From Ctenosaura bakeri (Eukaryota; Chordata; Lepidosauria; Squamata; Iguanidae), in assembly GCA_948474755.1 (NCBI GenBank), contig CAOLHI010000647.1, positions 248,001 to 312,000 on the forward strand: a stretch of DNA of 64,000 nt, written 5' to 3'. Under the pieces are notes generated by a model. That model was not told the origin of the DNA. It was given only the letters and a program-made list of their open reading frames with translations, and made no database searches. Positions within the stretch are counted from its first letter, which is position 1. Every line of letters starts with the position of its first letter. Positions 24,176-33,072 of this stretch are shown in pieces. The translations under genes were made by a program, and so were the position numbers.

Positions 24176-26983
24176 GCATTCTTTTTTGTGTCCGAGAAAG
24201 TATTTAAGGCCAATGGGACAAACATCAGACTTATTTCCATAGGCTACCAACAGCTGTACTCCATTGTTTCTGATTGTGCTTATTTAAACCACTTGTTATC
24301 AATTATATATTAATACAAATTATTAGTCTGGAATATTTTAAATGTGTGGGGTGGGTTGTTAATGTTTAGGTTAAAAGGTTAACAAGATCTGTGTCATATG
24401 TTAAAATCTCTTTTTTCCTGAACAATCTTCCCTATTCAGTGCCTGCTTCAGCTGATTGCCGTATAAAGAATTAACAAATTGTCAGGGTGGGGCTTCAGCA
24501 GCTGACTTACAGTACAAGCTATTTCTCGAAACAGCCACAACAGTGCAATAGTGACGCATAATTTAAGTCACTGCAGGTTTTTATAAACAAAAAAACCTGA
24601 GGCATTCATTTAAATTTGGGCAGTCTTCTCAATGCTCTCGTCCTCTTTCTCTCTGTCTTTCACTTTTCCTCTACAGCCCCGCCTCCTTTCCTTTCCTTTT
24701 TAATGGGGTGTTTTTGCTATTTAATATTTTCCACTCTTCTTGGCTTGCTTCCAGTTTTGCAGCCAATGAGAAAGGCAGCCGTTCAGTGGGGGGGACTGAT
24801 TTTTTTTTTAAATCAGCAGTTTAACTTCAAGTGTTTAACAGCATGTTTAACTGCAAGTGTATATTTCCCCCTTTGATGTATAAATTTGTGCTAACGTAAC
24901 TGCCTTGGGAGAGATTTAGATTTGTGCTAGGATACATCACCCAGTGCTGGAGGACTGATAAAGTTGATGCACAAGTTTGGAATCTTAAACACTGGCAACT
25001 GATTCCAGCTCTTCAGACTTAGGCGTCTGTAAATTCGCCTTCTACAAACGTCTTTCTGTATAATGTCTTGTAATTAGAACAGGAAATCATTGAGTAACTG
25101 TGAGATGAATAAGAGTACTTAGGCTGAAGGGAAAATTACCTTCAGAGAAATTATATTCACCATTTCCCCCAGTTTTTCTTGCTTCACATTAACAATGTTG
25201 GTAATGATAGTAACAGATGTAAGTATTCTTATCTGCATAGCATTGTTCTGCTGATTTCTTCATACACACACACACACACACACACACAAATAAAAATTCA
25301 TTTTCAAAAACAAAAGGACAAGAACATAGGAAATGCCTAATTAGACTATGAGATTCTGTGTTGCAGCAGAATAGCAATGACATGGAAACATCAATATAAT
25401 TATCAATATCTCTGAAGGCTGGAGCAGTGCCAGGTGTATGAAGTACATTCTCTGCCTTGGCTCAGTTGCTAGGAGAGCCTGCTATGAAAAAAGACCCCAT
25501 AAAGCTTAGAGAAGTATATTGTAAAGAATCAGAAGACAGAATAAATCATTGCAGGAATGGTTCCTATCAAGCTGGTTTGACTTGAATAGGATCCAAACTG
25601 GATGATACTTAGTTCTGTGATCAGAGTTTGGAATGCTGTTTTTAAACACTCATGTATTTGCATTGGCCATTACTTTTGAAAAAGTCATTTGTTATTCATT
25701 GTTTAAAATTCTTGCTAACTTATTAGTCTTTCATTCATTTAAAAAAATTAGCAAAGTATACTAAAACAAAACCTCCCAAGAAAAATGCCACTAGATTTTC
25801 CCAAAATGTCTCCTGAAACATTTTAAAAGTAAAAATTAAATGTTAATTATTACACTAGAGAAGTAACTAGTGGTTGTTACATTGCTACACAAAAGCAATA
25901 CTGTTACATCCTTGTTGTTTAAAAGAAATGTACTGTACCACTGAGCAGTGCCCTTTTTGCAGTTTAATATTTTTTGTTCCCCCTTACTCCTCATAGATAG
26001 AGAATAATGAATTTTATGCACGGTTTTTTCTAGCTGAAAAGAAAAGGGAGGTGTTGCTCCAAAAATAGTTCTTCTACTACATATTTGGAGTCTGTTAGGC
26101 AAAAGAAAAAGATCTTTACATGTTTGTTTCTATTGGCATCAGAATGCATTAGCACTAATACGATTAAAAGAACTAAAGGGCAGAATAGTTGGCAGATTTC
26201 TGCAGTTGGAGTAATTAGATGCAGGAAGGAACATGCATATTTTTCCATCAAGCTCTATAAAATCTTAGTGTGATGACTGGTTTGTGTGTGTATGTGGGTT
26301 TGGTTGTGTGCATTTTTTTTTTTAAGTAGGGAGTTTACTAATGTTAAAAGTGGATTATAGTGCTTAGTAATCACCATTGTAGCACGATGTTTCTGAACAC
26401 AAACAAAGAGCAGACTGCTTTTATGCAGTTCCTCATTCTGACTGCAAGAAGCTTTTGATCACAAAAGAGTGGACCAAGAAATTCGTGCCCCACCTCCATT
26501 TGTGAATTGTCCCAAATTGCTTTGAAAATCAGTGTGTGGTTTGATAGTGTGAGTGATAGATTTAGTGTGAATTCAGATAGAGGACAACTTTAGACAGTCA
26601 TTTTCTAGAAAACAGTTGACCAGTTGATTTGGGCATGTGTGAAGGAACCCTTCCTCAGGTTGGCCTGACAGTTCCAAACCCAGGGTTCATGTCACTGTTA
26701 CTATGAGGCCAGCCTGGATAAGGGTTCCATCACAGCATGACTGATGTCCATGTGTTTAGATGCTCACCAATGAGCCATGAACCACTTTTCAAAAGTTCCT
26801 CATGGATCATCTCGACAAGAGCTGCCCAAGGCACTTTGATTCTTAAGGCAGAAAATCAGAATGGCTTCATACTTTCTTTGATTAACAGTCACACTTCAAT
26901 TCCTGTTCAGTTCGATAGGTCTTGTGCCTATTGGGTGAGAACTTTCTGCCACACATTTTACTGTCCTTCATGGTATATCAGAT
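24176..26983. other. Intronic sequence left of the DIRS element
   Basis: CA microsatellite at 25264 and AT-rich unique sequence. The stretch 24400-24620 (AATTAACAAATTGTCAGG through GACGCATAATTTAAGTCAC) is repeat-free. No gene seen. Confidence 0.5.
25264..25288. repeat. (CA)n microsatellite
   Basis: Perfect CA run. It produces a spurious valine/cysteine run in a minus-strand frame. Confidence 0.95.
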
Positions 26984-26998
26984 TCTTCTCCGTGGTCT

Positions 26999-27154
26999 CT
27001 GTGCCTTCATACACTAGGAGCTTTAGCGCCTGCGCGGTAGCGTTCGGAAACTTCTAGAGCTTGTTCGCTTGGCGGGAACCCCTCCCCCACGCCGGTACTG
27101 CGCATGCTCCTCCCGCCGAGCAACGGTCTCTCCTCAGTTCTTTCTCGTCCGCCG
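26999..27154. repeat. DIRS left inverted terminal repeat
   Basis: Pairs in inverted orientation with 32874-33027. Positions 27011-27141 match the partner without a single difference by eye. The inner end diverges after a 2-bp length difference near 27142-27147. It is CpG-rich and should contain the element promoter, since gag begins about 160 bp further in. Confidence 0.93.
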
Positions 27155-27314
27155 CCGCGTACGGAAGGTTCTTTAGTTTGTTCCTCTCACGTCGTGCTTG
27201 GCTTGCTGTTTTTTCACGGTTTTACGGACTTTCGGACTGTCTTTGACCTCTCTTTCGGACTCCCCCTTCGGTTTTCGTCTTTTTGGATTTCGGAGTTTGG
27301 CGTTTCTTCGTCTT

Positions 27315-29769
27315 ATGTCCGCGCTCTTTAAGAAGTGCGTGTCCTGCGGCCGCAAGGTTGCCCTCAACGACGGCCATAAGGAGTGTCTCTTCTGTTTGGG
27401 CGAGTCCCACAACATCCGGACTTGCCCAATTTGCAGGGATTTTACTCCGCAAACTCTTCGCAACCGCTCCGCGAGACTCAAATCTTATTGTTGGGAACAG
27501 TCTCTGCGGGCGATAGACGAGACCTCCACTTCCAAGATGGCCGACAAGAAGACGACCACGCCATCGACGGTATCGGCGGCTGCCGTTCCGTCCACCTCGT
27601 CGGTATCGGGCTCGGTACCGGCGAAACGCCGATTTCGGCGTTACCGAGGATCCCGAAGCTGTCGGCGGCTGCCAAGTCAGCGAAAGGATCCTCGACGGCG
27701 AGGAAGGCTGAGGCTCCCCTTACGGAGACGCCTGCAAAAAAGCGCCCTGCTCCGGACGGAGGCAAGGGCAAGGAGAAGGAGAAGAAGAAGAAGAAGAAGA
27801 AGGAAAGAAGCGCTCCCCGGCTGGGGACGCTCAACCTCCTACTCCTCCTCCTACTCAGCAGCCTTCAAAAGGGAGAGGCGAGTCCGTCGACCTCTCGGAG
27901 GATGAGATCGAGGACGTTCCCCAACAGCGCCCGGACTCGCCTGTGGCAGACCCTCCAACCCTGGTGGAGGAGCGCCACCGCCCTCTTAGCCGTCGCAGGT
28001 CGGCCGACCTGCAGCAGAGAGAGCCCTCTGCTTCTCCGGAGCGGCGTTCGACCTCCTTCAGGTCCCGGTCCCGCTCTTCCGAGCGTCCGGTGGCCTCGCC
28101 GCCTCCGAGGGAGACAAGAGAGGAACAACCTCGCTCGTCTGCCTCCAGATACACCTCGGCGTCCTACGTGGCCAGGTACGCGAGGGAATCTGAATGGAGA
28201 GAGCGCCCGGCCTCCTATCGGTCGCATTCGCCATCGTACCGGGATCGGTACCATCGTGGCCCGAGTCGCTGGGAGACCTTCCGGAGGTCCCGGTCACCTC
28301 GTCGACAGCGCGAATCGCGCTCGCCTAGAGGGGACGAGGCTCGGTACCGTCGACGCCGAAGCCGATCTCCGTCGGACCGCTGCTCCTTCAGCCGCTCTCC
28401 CTCCCCTCGATATCATAGGGCGAGGGAGCCTTCACCACGGTATCGGGCGATATCGCCACCTCCTAGGGTCACGGCAACGGCGACGCGCCCTACGGAGTCG
28501 GTGGTGACTGAGCGGGCTACGACGACGTCAGCCTGCCAGACTACCCCGGTCACCACCAAGAGGGTGAAGTCAGTGGTCAGCCATCCCAAGCGGGACGCTG
28601 CTGCTACCACCGCCCCGGCTGCGGAGAAGCCTAGGAAGGCAACACCTGCGGCGACTACGAAGGAGCCGGAGAGCGAGCGGCGAGAGGACTCACCGAGCTC
28701 GGAGTCGTACGACTCGAGTGCGGAGTCTGAGGTGTCTGAGGCGGCCTCCCAGGAGTCTCCTCCGTTGGGATTCGGGGACCCGATCCCAGATTCTGCTCCA
28801 GAGGACGTCCACCAGTTCTCTGCGATGCTGCTCCGCATGGCCACTACCCTCGGCCTTAAGATCGCCGATGCGGAGCCGGAGGATGACGATCCAGCCTTCT
28901 CCGTTTTCGAGGAGAAGCGACCTTCCACGGCCCCGCTGCCTCTCCTGCCCCGGGTATCCAGACTGGTGAAGGCCGCCTGGGATAGACCGGCCTCGGCTCA
29001 GCCGATACCGCAGCGGTTAGAACACCTCTACCGGGTGCAGAAGGATAACGCCGGTTATCTATTTAATCACCCTGCACCGAACTCTGTGGTCGTCGAGTCC
29101 GCGCAGACGAAGGGCTCCGGCAGGCAACACACCACCCCGCCGGACAAAGAGGGCAGGAAGTTGGACGCCTACGCAAGGAGGTTCTATTCAGCTGCCTCCT
29201 TGCAGATCAGGCTGTCCAACACTCAGGCTTGCCTCGCGGCATACCTGAAGAAAGTGCTCGATCGCCTGCAACCAGCGATGGAAGCGGTACCGGAGGACAT
29301 CCGCCAAGCCTCCTCCGTGATCTTCAATGAGGCTATCTCCATCGCTCGGCACCAGATGGCCTCCTCCCGGCACGCAGTGGAGATCGCCTCCCGGGTCATG
29401 GCGGGATCCGTCGGCCTTCGCCGCCATGCTTGGCTTCGACCGGCCGACATCCAGGAGGACACCAGAAGGAGGATTGAAGATCTCCCCTTCGACGGTGAAG
29501 GCCTATTCAATTCGTCCACAGACGAAGCTTTGGACAATCTCGTCAAGGCGAGACTGACCGCAAAAAAGATCGGGCTGCAGCCGGCCACGCAGACCCGCAG
29601 GGCCTCCACCTTCCGACCATCCTGGCGACGATCTTCCACCTCGTCGTTCCAGCGTTCGGCCCAGTCTGGACAGTCGAGACCGTCCTCCGGCTCATCGGCC
29701 AGACGCACGATTAGGCGGCGCCCGCCTTCGTCGAAGAAGTCCTCCTCCGAGACAAAGTCTCGGTTTTGA
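27315..29769 (+). pseudogene. gag: DIRS gag-like protein, frameshifted
   Basis: The only plausible ATG is at 27315. The first ~40 residues hold a cysteine/histidine array (C8, C11, H21, C24, C27, H32, C37, C40) typical of the N-terminus of vertebrate DIRS Gag. The frame then breaks. Positions 27198-27905 stay open in the first frame but become an arginine run, the most protein-like continuation around 27640-27800 is in a second frame, and from about 27800 to the TGA at 29767 a third frame is used. The last switch falls in a GAAGAA microsatellite-like tract at 27778-27803. The third frame (607 codons from 27943) carries a long Arg/Ser-rich region, an acidic Ser-rich patch, then a globular C-terminal part with an LPRVSRLVKAAWDRP motif and PNSVVVESA. 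At least one, probably two indels disrupt it. Slippage or a sequencing error in the AAG tract is possible. Confidence 0.8.
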
Positions 29770-29770
29770 C

Positions 29771-31684
29771 GTGCCTGGCAGGACCCACCAGTACCCACTC
29801 TTCAGCCTACCATCAGCGCTCGGAGACCGACCGACTCTCGCTCGACACCTAGCGGAGTGGCAGTATGTCACTACGGACTCTTGGGTGCTTTCCATCGTCC
29901 GTCTTGGCTACGCCATCGAGTTTCTCGATATTCCTCCTCGCGGCGTTTATTACTCCACGCCGTCGAGTCCGGCCCTCCTGGAAGAGATCCAATCCCTCCT
30001 CCAGAAAGGGGCGATCGAGCGGCTCCCGCAAGAGGCCAAGACCACCGGCTTCTTCTCCAGGTACTTCACGGTACCGAAAGCCGACGGTACCCTCCGGCCG
30101 ATCCTAGACCTCAGAGGGGTGAACTACTACATCAGCCCCAAAAGGTTCAAGATGGTCACGATACCGTCGATCCTACCCTTCCTACATCGAGGGGACTGGT
30201 TCGCCTCCATCGATCTCCGAGACGCATACTTCCATATCGCCATTCGCCCGCAGCACAGACGGTACCTCCGCTTCGCAGTCGACGACACCTGTTACCAGTA
30301 CAAGGTGCTGCCGTTCGGACTCTCGACTGCCCCAAGGGTCTTCACCAAGTGCATGGCCCCGGTGGTATCCTACCTGCGGACGAAGGGCGCTTCCGTCTTC
30401 CCCTACCTCGACGATTGGCTGTTGGTGGCGTCCTGCAAACAGAGACTTTACCACGACGTCCACATGACGTTGTCACTCCTGACCCGCCTTGGTCTACGAG
30501 TGAATCCGAAGAAGTCCCACCTCGAGCCGGCGAGGATCTTGGACTTCATCGGGGCGACGCTCGACTCGACCTCCGCCAGGGCGTACCTACCAGAGTCTCG
30601 AGCACAAACCTTGATCCGGGCCGCCGCTCACGCTCGTACGGCCCCGACGTTATCTGCGAGAAGCGTCCAGCAGCTCTTGGGCTACATGGCTGCGACGACC
30701 GCTGTGACATATCTCGCCAGGCTGAGAGCAAGACCTCTTCAACACTGGTTCGTCCGCATATTCGACCCCCTGCGAGACGAACAGACACTCCGACTGCAGC
30801 TGCCGGGAGACGTCCGCTCATCCCTCCGATGGTGGCAGTCGCGACGCAATCTCATGTCGGGGATGCCTTTCCAACAGCCGACACCGAAGGTGACGGTAAC
30901 GACCGATGCCTCCCTGTATGGATGGGGTGCCCACTGCGGCGATCTCAGAGTCCGCGACAGATGGACCGACGACGAGACCGCTCTCCATATCAACGCGCTG
31001 GAGCTGCTCGCCGTCTGGAAAGCCCTACGGGCGTTCCGCCATGCCGTGGCGGGGCGCACGGTCCTGATTCTGACGGACAACACCACCGCCGTCTGCTACA
31101 TCAACAGACAAGGTGGGACTCATTCCACGACCCTGCTCGACATCGCGCTCGGCCTGTGGGAATGGTGCATTCGCCTGCACACGCATCCCGTGGCGGTTCA
31201 CCTGGCCGGGCAGGAGAACACCACGGCAGACGCCCTCAGCAGGGACACCTCATCCCATCACGAATGGTCTCTCTCCGGAGAGGCGTTCAGACTGATTCGG
31301 GACCGCTGGGGCGAACCATCGATCGACCTCTTCGCGACCAGGGAAAACGCGAAGTGTCGCCGATTCTGTTCCAGAGCGGGCCACGATCGTGCCTCCATCG
31401 GGGACGCTTTCCAGTTTCCGTGGACCGGGGAACTCCTCTACGCGTTCCCGCCGTTCCCGCTGCTCGGCCGGACGATATCGAAGATCCTCGCCGACCGAGC
31501 CGACGCGATCCTGGTAGCCCCGTACTGGCCGAGGCAACATTGGTTCGCACCCCTGCTACAAGCCGCGCGAGACGACCTGCTCCGGTTGCCACCGACACCG
31601 GACCTGCTCTCCCACTCCGGCGGCCGAGTCCTCCATCCGGACCTGCCACGCCTGGCCCTCCATGCCTGGAGGATATCGCACTAG
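29771..31684 (+). CDS. DIRS reverse transcriptase / RNase H / methyltransferase-like polyprotein
   Basis: Open for 637 codons to TAG at 31682. The RT domain covers roughly residues 95-290, with an FTVPKADGTLRP motif, the first catalytic Asp in SIDLRDAYFHI (D148), LPFGLSTAPRVF near 180-191 and the YLDD box at 212-215. RNase H follows, with D379 (TTDASLYGWG), E411 (NALELLAV), D436 (LTDNTTAV) and D487 (ADALSRD), a complete carboxylate set. Residues about 505-637 contain SIDLFATREN (D519), a DAF motif, YAFPPFPLL and LVAPYWPRQHW, the Dam-like methyltransferase-related domain seen in many DIRS elements. There is no ATG at the start: the frame begins just after the gag stop and opens with GTG, so translation presumably depends on recoding, readthrough or an internal start. 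It makes the cDNA in the cytoplasm or nucleus of the host cell. All key residues look intact. Confidence 0.93.
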   Translation: MPGRTHQYPLFSLPSALGDRPTLARHLAEWQYVTTDSWVLSIVRLGYAIEFLDIPPRGVYYSTPSSPALLEEIQSLLQKGAIERLPQEAKTTGFFSRYFTVPKADGTLRPILDLRGVNYYISPKRFKMVTIPSILPFLHRGDWFASIDLRDAYFHIAIRPQHRRYLRFAVDDTCYQYKVLPFGLSTAPRVFTKCMAPVVSYLRTKGASVFPYLDDWLLVASCKQRLYHDVHMTLSLLTRLGLRVNPKKSHLEPARILDFIGATLDSTSARAYLPESRAQTLIRAAAHARTAPTLSARSVQQLLGYMAATTAVTYLARLRARPLQHWFVRIFDPLRDEQTLRLQLPGDVRSSLRWWQSRRNLMSGMPFQQPTPKVTVTTDASLYGWGAHCGDLRVRDRWTDDETALHINALELLAVWKALRAFRHAVAGRTVLILTDNTTAVCYINRQGGTHSTTLLDIALGLWEWCIRLHTHPVAVHLAGQENTTADALSRDTSSHHEWSLSGEAFRLIRDRWGEPSIDLFATRENAKCRRFCSRAGHDRASIGDAFQFPWTGELLYAFPPFPLLGRTISKILADRADAILVAPYWPRQHWFAPLLQAARDDLLRLPPTPDLLSHSGGRVLHPDLPRLALHAWRISH

Positions 31685-32697
31685 ACGATCCCGTGCTCGG
31701 TACCGTCCTCGTCGCGGCCAGGAAGGAATCCACCCGTCGCAACTATCAATACAAGTGGCGACGCTTCCTGACCTTCGCTAACGAGAGGAGTGAGCCGGTA
31801 TCGCCCGCGGGGCTCTCGACCGTCCTGCACTTCCTCCTGCACCTCCGGCAACAGGGCCTGGCGTTTCCATCCCTGAAGGTGTATCTCTCCGCGATCGTGG
31901 CATACCAACCGCCACGATCTGCTGCCTCGGCCTTCTTCAGGAACGATACCGTTAAGCGGTTCCTGAAAGGACTTCATCATCTCTACCCGCCGGTATCGCC
32001 GCCGCTACCGCCGTGGTCCCTCTCGCTGGTGCTCTCGCAGCTGACGAAGCCGCCCTTCGAGCCGATGGCGACCTCGGATGACAGGCTCCTGACAATGAAA
32101 ACTGCCTTCCTGGTAGCGGTGACCTCAGCGAGGCGAGCGGGTGAGATCACAGCTCTTCGTTCCGATGAGCCCTTCACGGTCTTCCACAGGGACAAGGTGG
32201 TCCTGAGACCTGACATCTCGTTCCTGCCAAAGGTGGTGTCCAGTTTCCATCTCAACCAGGACATCATCCTGCCTGCCTTCTTCCCGAACCCGACAACACC
32301 GTTGGAGCGGTCCCTCCACTCCCTGGACGTGCGTCGGGCATTGGCTTTCTACAAGGACAGGACTGCTTCCTTCCGACAGACGCCGCATCTCTTTGTTTGC
32401 TATGGGCGACGTCGGAGGGGCCTAAAAGTGTCCACCCAGCGCTTCTCCAAGTGGGTGGTGAGGACTATTGAACTGGCGTATGAGCTCGCGAGGAAGCCTC
32501 CGCCAGTCCTGCTTCGAGCCCACTCCACCAGAGCGGTGGCTACTTCTGCGGCCCTCCTGCGAGGAGTTGACCTGCATGAACTCTGCCGTGTGGCGACCTG
32601 GTCCCAACCATCGACCTTCGTGCGCCACTACAGGCTCGACTGCCGGTCGCGCAGAGATGCCCGGTTTGGACGTGAGGTGTTGGCTTCCGTGCTGTAG
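31681..32697 (+). CDS. DIRS tyrosine recombinase
   Basis: About 338 codons to TAG at 32695. An N-terminal SAM-like core-binding part (RKESTRRNYQYKWRRFLTF) is followed by the catalytic domain. This has the first Arg box in TSARRAGEITAL (codons at 32131-32136), the HxxR box in AHSTRAVATS (His 32521, Arg 32530), and a C-terminal RHYRLD with the nucleophilic Tyr at 32629-32631. These are the catalytic positions of tyrosine recombinases, used here in place of an integrase to insert a circular DNA intermediate. The frame is -1 relative to the RT frame and overlaps its stop codon. It has no ATG near the domain start, and the same frame is open backwards through the whole RT gene to 29857, so the exact start is unknown. 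Coordinates begin where recombinase-like sequence begins. Confidence 0.92.
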   Translation, partial: LDDPVLGTVLVAARKESTRRNYQYKWRRFLTFANERSEPVSPAGLSTVLHFLLHLRQQGLAFPSLKVYLSAIVAYQPPRSAASAFFRNDTVKRFLKGLHHLYPPVSPPLPPWSLSLVLSQLTKPPFEPMATSDDRLLTMKTAFLVAVTSARRAGEITALRSDEPFTVFHRDKVVLRPDISFLPKVVSSFHLNQDIILPAFFPNPTTPLERSLHSLDVRRALAFYKDRTASFRQTPHLFVCYGRRRRGLKVSTQRFSKWVVRTIELAYELARKPPPVLLRAHSTRAVATSAALLRGVDLHELCRVATWSQPSTFVRHYRLDCRSRRDARFGREVLASVL

Positions 32698-32733
32698 GAC
32701 CTGACCCGCCGTCCGACCGGTAAGCTACACAGT

Positions 32734-32831
32734 CTCCTAGTGTATGAAGGCACAGAGACCACGAAGAAGAAGAACAGGTTGCTTACCTGTAACTGTGGTT
32801 CTTCGAGTGGTCATCTGTGCCATCATACACA
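32734..32831. repeat. DIRS internal complementary region
   Basis: The first half (about 32734-32771) is the reverse complement of the extreme left end of the element (26984-27020). The second half (about 32770-32831) is the reverse complement of the extreme right end (33013-33072). The halves meet in a short AAG-rich overlap near 32770. In DIRS elements this region templates completion of the terminal sequences and formation of the circular intermediate; that function is family knowledge. Confidence 0.92.
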
Positions 32832-32873
32832 CCCGCCCTTCCTCCCCTCTTTCTCAGGTCCCTGTAGGTTCTA

Positions 32874-33027
32874 CGGCGGACGACAGAACTGAGGAGAGAC
32901 CGTTGCTCGGCGGGAGGAGCATGCGCAGTACCGGCGTGGGGGAGGGGTTCCCGCCAAGCGAACAAGCTCTAGAAGTTTCCGAACGCTACCGCGCAGGCGC
33001 TAAAGCTCCTAGTGTATGATGGCACAG
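32874..33027. repeat. DIRS right inverted terminal repeat
   Basis: Reverse complement of the left repeat, identical across 32885-33015. Outside it lies a right-specific extension (about 33028-33072), complementary to the second half of the internal complementary region. Confidence 0.93.
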
Positions 33028-33052
33028 ATGACCACTCGAAGAACCACAGTTA

Positions 33053-33061
33053 CAGGTAAGC
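33053..33061 (+). promoter_or_regulatory. Potential splice donor in the DIRS right end
   Basis: CAG|GTAAGC at 33053-33061 is a textbook vertebrate 5' splice site in the same orientation as ARID5B. Its reverse complement lies in the internal complementary region near 32777-32787. Whether it is used is unknown; it could let DIRS sequence be spliced onto the exon at 40987. Confidence 0.4.
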
Positions 33062-33072
33062 AACCTGTTCTT

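Larger units (their letters stand above)
26984..33072 (+). mobile_element. DIRS-type tyrosine-recombinase retrotransposon, near complete
   Basis: A 6.1-kb GC- and CpG-rich block inside AT-rich intron. In order it carries an inverted terminal repeat, gag, RT/RNase H with a methyltransferase-like domain, a tyrosine recombinase, an internal complementary region and the opposite inverted repeat. This layout defines the DIRS group, which lacks direct LTRs, an aspartic protease and a DDE integrase, and integrates as a circle through its recombinase. The 131-bp cores of the two terminal repeats (27011-27141 and 32885-33015) are identical in inverted orientation. No target duplication is seen, as expected. 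The boundaries are set where the flanking extensions stop matching the internal complementary region. Orientation is the same as ARID5B. Identical ends and two open enzyme frames point to a young copy, but gag is frameshifted, so this copy is probably non-autonomous as sequenced. Confidence 0.95.

Noticed and set aside
27005..27180. CpG island promoter of a host gene
   Set aside because: The CpG-rich sequence is the DIRS terminal repeat and recurs inverted at the other end; no host exon follows.
27198..27905. 235-codon arginine-rich protein
   Set aside because: The first 39 codons precede the only good ATG, and the arginine run is the AAG tract read out of frame. Only its zinc-binding part is accepted as gag.
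29857..31680. First 600 codons of the 946-codon frame as an extra DIRS protein
   Set aside because: It lies entirely over the RT/RNase H gene in another frame, is rich in Arg, Pro and Ser as expected for a GC-rich shadow, and has no recognisable domain before the recombinase.
27223..31742. Minus-strand frames of 100-190 codons across the DIRS element
   Set aside because: All overlap the sense gag or RT genes and have low-complexity composition without domains.
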